Under the pieces are notes generated by a model that made no database searches, had not been told where the DNA came from, and saw only the letters and a program-made list of their open reading frames with translations. The translations under genes and the position numbers were made by a program. Below are positions 6,291 to 8,561 of a stretch of DNA of 8,561 bases, one piece after another. How positions within the stretch are numbered: the stretch's first letter is position 1; the number at the start of each line of letters is the position of its first letter. The DNA comes from Patescibacteria group bacterium (GTDB lineage: Bacteria > Patescibacteriota > Gracilibacteria > UBA1369 > JAHJTR01): the NCBI GenBank assembly GCA_018829865.1, contig JAHJTR010000144.1, positions 1-8,561 on the forward strand, read 5' to 3'.

Positions 6291-6470
6291 TCGCTGGAGC
6301 TGGATGTTGTTGGCGCTGAGCCCTGGTTGGAGCAGGATTGTATCCTGCTTCTTAAAACCCATCTGTTGTTGGAGCTGGGCTACAAGCCCTGCTCCTGATC
6401 ACCCACCGTTGGAGCAGGATTGTATCCTGCTTCTTCCTGTTGTTGGAGCTGGGCTACAGCCCTGCTCCTA
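6291..6470. repeat. array of alternating REP-like palindromes
   Basis: Two palindrome types alternate between ssb and the lipoprotein gene. Type A (6326-6353 and 6408-6435) is 28 nt and identical in both copies; its core is AGCAGGAT-TGT-ATCCTGCT, an 8-bp stem. Type B (6363-6396 and 6437-6469) has outer arms GGAGC/GCTCC and inner arms GGGCT/AGCCC separated by a T.T mismatch; the copies differ by one A. A degenerate B copy lies at 6305-6325, giving the order B-A-B-A-B. Reverse-complemented, B resembles A (GGAGCAGG, then TTGTA), so they look like one family in opposite orientations. No gene lies inside. This resembles intergenic REP or MITE-like repeats; roles in termination or nucleoid binding are only possibilities. 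Confidence 0.85.
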
Positions 6471-6503
6471 ATCGCTCTCAATCCTCAACAATCAAAGCAC
6501 TTC

Positions 6504-6929
6504 CTACTCCACGCCAACCTCAAACATATTTGAAGACAAAGCATTCTCATCATCATTCTTAAAAATCTTCACCTCATATTTACCGGGAATCCATTTATCC
6601 ATGTTATGCGACAAAGTAAAACTCAAAACCGGATCCTCTCGCTCCATCAAGGTAACTGAAGCCTCTTTAAGCTTTTGATTATTATCAACATCAATCCAAA
6701 TAGCCGTAAAAAAATCCCCTTTTACACCATCCTTATGCTTCATCGTCGCATAAATCACCTTAGGATGACCAAAAGTTTTTTCATCATCGATGCACCCCTT
6801 AATCTCATCAACATAAGAGCAGACATATACCTCATCGTATTTTACGACAACTGAATCATCTTGGCATCCCTGCAACATCACCATTCCCACAAACAAACCT
6901 ATTATCCCAACACATGTCTTTATCTTCAT
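6504..6929 (-). CDS. predicted lipoprotein, unknown function
   Basis: A 141-residue protein with a type II signal peptide: basic MKIK, hydrophobic core, and lipobox LQGC with the cysteine at 22. This predicts lipid anchoring on the outer face of the cytoplasmic membrane. The mature part is acidic and beta-rich. The stretch from FFTAIWIDVDNN to WIPGKYEVKIFKNDDE (about 72-129) alternates hydrophobic residues and contains the W-x-P-G-x-Y-x-V turn seen in many small immunoglobulin-like beta sandwiches, so an Ig-like fold is plausible but unproven. Three further cysteines occur (C6 in the signal, C37 and C46); C37 and C46 could form a disulfide. It lies 38 bp after the small membrane-protein gene in the same direction, so the two are probably one transcript. 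No Shine-Dalgarno is evident. I do not recognise the family. Confidence 0.8.
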   Translation of the reverse strand: MKIKTCVGIIGLFVGMVMLQGCQDDSVVVKYDEVYVCSYVDEIKGCIDDEKTFGHPKVIYATMKHKDGVKGDFFTAIWIDVDNNQKLKEASVTLMEREDPVLSFTLSHNMDKWIPGKYEVKIFKNDDENALSSNMFEVGVE

Positions 6930-6967
6930 AAGAGATTATTTAAAAAATATTCACCACCTATATAACA

Positions 6968-7279
6968 TTATTCAAGTTTAATCTCAAACTCCTGATCTGT
7001 ACCAATCAAAGCAACATCATCTTTATACGCAACCCGAGCATTATCAAAATTAGTTTTAACCCTTATAAAACCCGCACCCGCAGCTGTAATATAAAATACA
7101 GGTACCCTCAAATTTGAATCACTAACAACCTCAACAGCCGGTCTATTCCTCACAATTTCATAATAGAAAGACAATCTTCCTAAAAAAAATACAAAACACA
7201 GGCTCCAAGCCACAATTACAAGCAGCAAAGCATCCTTTTTATAATCAATTTTACAATAATCAGTAATCATATTATCCAT
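6968..7279 (-). CDS. small single-pass membrane protein, unknown function
   Basis: A 103-residue protein with a short cytoplasmic N-terminus, one membrane helix at about 17-38 (ALLLVIVAWSLCFVFFLGRL), and an extracytoplasmic remainder with beta-strand character (VPVFYITAAGAGFIRVKTNF). The helix is preceded by KK, which favours an N-in orientation. ATG at 7279 is used here. A second ATG at 7270 (residue 4) is equally possible, since neither has a clear Shine-Dalgarno. It is first in a probable two-gene unit with the lipoprotein, suggesting a membrane-anchored pair. It is divergent from the methyltransferase gene across 67 bp. No family is recognised. Confidence 0.7.
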   Translation of the reverse strand: MDNMITDYCKIDYKKDALLLVIVAWSLCFVFFLGRLSFYYEIVRNRPAVEVVSDSNLRVPVFYITAAGAGFIRVKTNFDNARVAYKDDVALIGTDQEFEIKLE

Positions 7280-7308
7280 TTGCTAATAAACTACAGATAC
7301 ACTATAAT
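7280..7308 (+). promoter_or_regulatory. promoter of the methyltransferase gene
   Basis: TTGCTA (7280-7285), 17 bp, then a perfect TATAAT (7303-7308). The start would be near 7315, leaving a 32-nt leader before the TTG codon. The opposite strand across the same bases reads TATAGT, a possible -10 for the divergent membrane-protein gene, though with no clear -35. Confidence 0.6.
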
Positions 7309-7346
7309 CTCCACTCGTTAAATAATTATTAAATTTACATAAAATT

Positions 7347-8561
7347 TTGAAACACTGTTTATTTTTTCTCGGCAAGAATCAAGAAATTTCACTATCCGAG
7401 CTCAAGAATCTAGGTATCAAAGATCTCAAATCATTCACAAAAAATCTTGCGTATGGGGTTTATTCTCATAAAATCGATTTAAAAAAATTCCACAATCAAT
7501 TGGGAGGAGTGATTAAAACTTCACAAATCATTGATACTCTAATTAATTTTGAAGAAGCCGCAGACAGAATAATCAATGAACTTTCAAAAAATCACAAAAA
7601 AGGAAAATTAATATACGGAATCAATATCCATTCCCGGGATGACAGCAAAAAAAACCGCAAATCCCTGGATATTTTACTTGCCGACATTAAAAAAGGATTA
7701 AGAAAACATAAAATAAGTGGCAGATATCTTAATAAAAGAGGTCAAAACGTCAATAATATCATAGCAGCAGAAAGCCTCAATAAGAAAAAAGCTAAAATAT
7801 ACGATATTATTGAAGTTGAAGAAGACGGCCAAAAAAAATTCCTACTCGCAATTAGCATAGCTTATCAAAATGTAGATAAATATGCTCTACGCGACTATAA
7901 TAAACCGTTTCGAGATGCCAAAGCGGGCATGCTCCCTCCTAAACTCGCACAAACTTTAATCAATCTGGCAACAGGATTTGATGAGGCAGAAGACCGCAGC
8001 AACAAAACAATTTACGACCCTTTTTGCGGAAGTGGCACAATTTTAATGGAAGGATTAATCGACGGCTACAACGTAATCGGCTCCGACATCTCAGAAAACA
8101 TGGTTGAGGGCAGCAAACAAAACATCGACTTCATCATAGAAAAAATGAACCTCACCCAAGATACAAACACCATCAAGAAAAACATTTTTCTACATAACGC
8201 CATCGAAAAATTCCCGGAAAGCCTAAAATGCGATGCAATAGCCACAGAGACATACTTAGGAGAAGCTTTCGGCAAAGCCCCAACCCTCGATCAAATCGAA
8301 GAACAAAACAAAAAACTCAAAAAACTCTATATCGCATTTTTCAAAAACATCGCAGAAAAGCTAAAAAAAGGCACACCCGTTGTAGTAACATTCCCATTCT
8401 ACAAAGGAAAAACACGCAGCATCTCATTAAGCGGCATAATCCCAGAAATCGAAAAACTAGGTTACATGAATATCGAACTATCCGAAGAATTCGCTACGCT
8501 CAGGTATATCAGGCCGGATCAAATCGTGGGGCGGGAGATTTATAAGTTTATAAAGTTGTAG
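7347..8561 (+). CDS. Trm11/TrmG10-like RNA methyltransferase (UPF0020 family)
   Basis: Predicted SAM-dependent methyltransferase of the Trm11/TrmG10 type, whose known members make N2-methylguanosine at tRNA position 10; the substrate here is inferred. 404 residues. The N-terminal half (about 1-180) is the divergent RNA-binding, THUMP-like part. RDYNKPFRDAKAGMLPPKLA (182-201) and INLA (205-208) match the family segment before the catalytic domain. SAM motif I is DPFCGSGT (224-231), and the acidic end of the next strand is D247 in IGSDIS. Where the family usually has a D/N-P-P-Y catalytic motif, this protein has ATETYLGE (299-306), so both prolines are missing. The C-terminus YIRPDQIVGREIYKF looks complete and the stop is the last codon of the window. 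The start is TTG: an upstream stop at 7323 and the family-like MxxxLFFLGKNxExSLSELK favour it, but no Shine-Dalgarno is visible. Confidence 0.85.
   Translation: MKHCLFFLGKNQEISLSELKNLGIKDLKSFTKNLAYGVYSHKIDLKKFHNQLGGVIKTSQIIDTLINFEEAADRIINELSKNHKKGKLIYGINIHSRDDSKKNRKSLDILLADIKKGLRKHKISGRYLNKRGQNVNNIIAAESLNKKKAKIYDIIEVEEDGQKKFLLAISIAYQNVDKYALRDYNKPFRDAKAGMLPPKLAQTLINLATGFDEAEDRSNKTIYDPFCGSGTILMEGLIDGYNVIGSDISENMVEGSKQNIDFIIEKMNLTQDTNTIKKNIFLHNAIEKFPESLKCDAIATETYLGEAFGKAPTLDQIEEQNKKLKKLYIAFFKNIAEKLKKGTPVVVTFPFYKGKTRSISLSGIIPEIEKLGYMNIELSEEFATLRYIRPDQIVGREIYKFIKL

Noticed and set aside
6214..6291. 26-residue N-terminal extension of SSB from an upstream ATG
   Set aside because: SSB proteins start at MAxxLNR. 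The extension is hydrophobic, has no family counterpart and covers the predicted -10 box.
8228..8545. 105-codon plus-strand frame inside the methyltransferase gene
   Set aside because: It is an Arg/Lys-rich shifted frame of the conserved catalytic and C-terminal region.

Overview
The window carries eight protein-coding genes, most of them on the minus strand, in AT-rich DNA read with the standard genetic code. The gene set is housekeeping: a DEAD-box RNA helicase, guanylate kinase, single-stranded DNA-binding protein, an MscS-type channel, a SanA/YdcF (DUF218) membrane protein and a Trm11-like RNA methyltransferase. Together with the low GC, A-rich leaders, mostly weak or absent Shine-Dalgarno sites and the style of the methyltransferase, this suggests a small-genome uncultured bacterium, possibly of the Patescibacteria (CPR). 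That placement is inference. No in-frame TGA is needed, so the UGA=Gly code of Gracilibacteria/SR1 is not indicated.

Layout. 1-1686 (minus): DEAD-box helicase with a DbpA-type RNA-binding domain, C-terminus cut by the window edge. 1937-2251 (plus): small zinc-ribbon protein. 2252-3745 (minus): MscS-like channel with a signal peptide and a long coiled coil outside the membrane. 3818-5075 (minus): guanylate kinase followed by a DUF218 protein whose frame overlaps it. 5076-5697: a 622-bp stretch without a protein gene. 5698-6213 (minus): ssb. 6291-6470: an array of alternating palindromes upstream of ssb. 6504-7279 (minus): a small one-helix membrane protein followed by a lipoprotein. 7347-8561 (plus): the methyltransferase, divergent from that pair.

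The most notable region is 5076-5697. A consensus-like plus-strand promoter (TTGACA, 17 bp, TATTAT) fires into it, yet no credible protein follows. Read as plus-strand RNA, it folds by eye into many helices. These include a hairpin with 16 of 17 positions paired, directly followed by a 15-bp long-range helix spanning about 200 nt, several smaller hairpins, an end-to-end closing helix and A-rich single-stranded linkers. The G.U pairs make sense only on the plus strand. I could not match it to tmRNA, RNase P RNA, SRP RNA or 6S RNA, so I report it as a candidate large structured RNA of unknown class.

Functionally the genes do not form one pathway. The helicase and methyltransferase act on RNA, ssb and gmk serve DNA and nucleotide metabolism, and the channel, DUF218 protein, lipoprotein and small membrane protein belong to the envelope.
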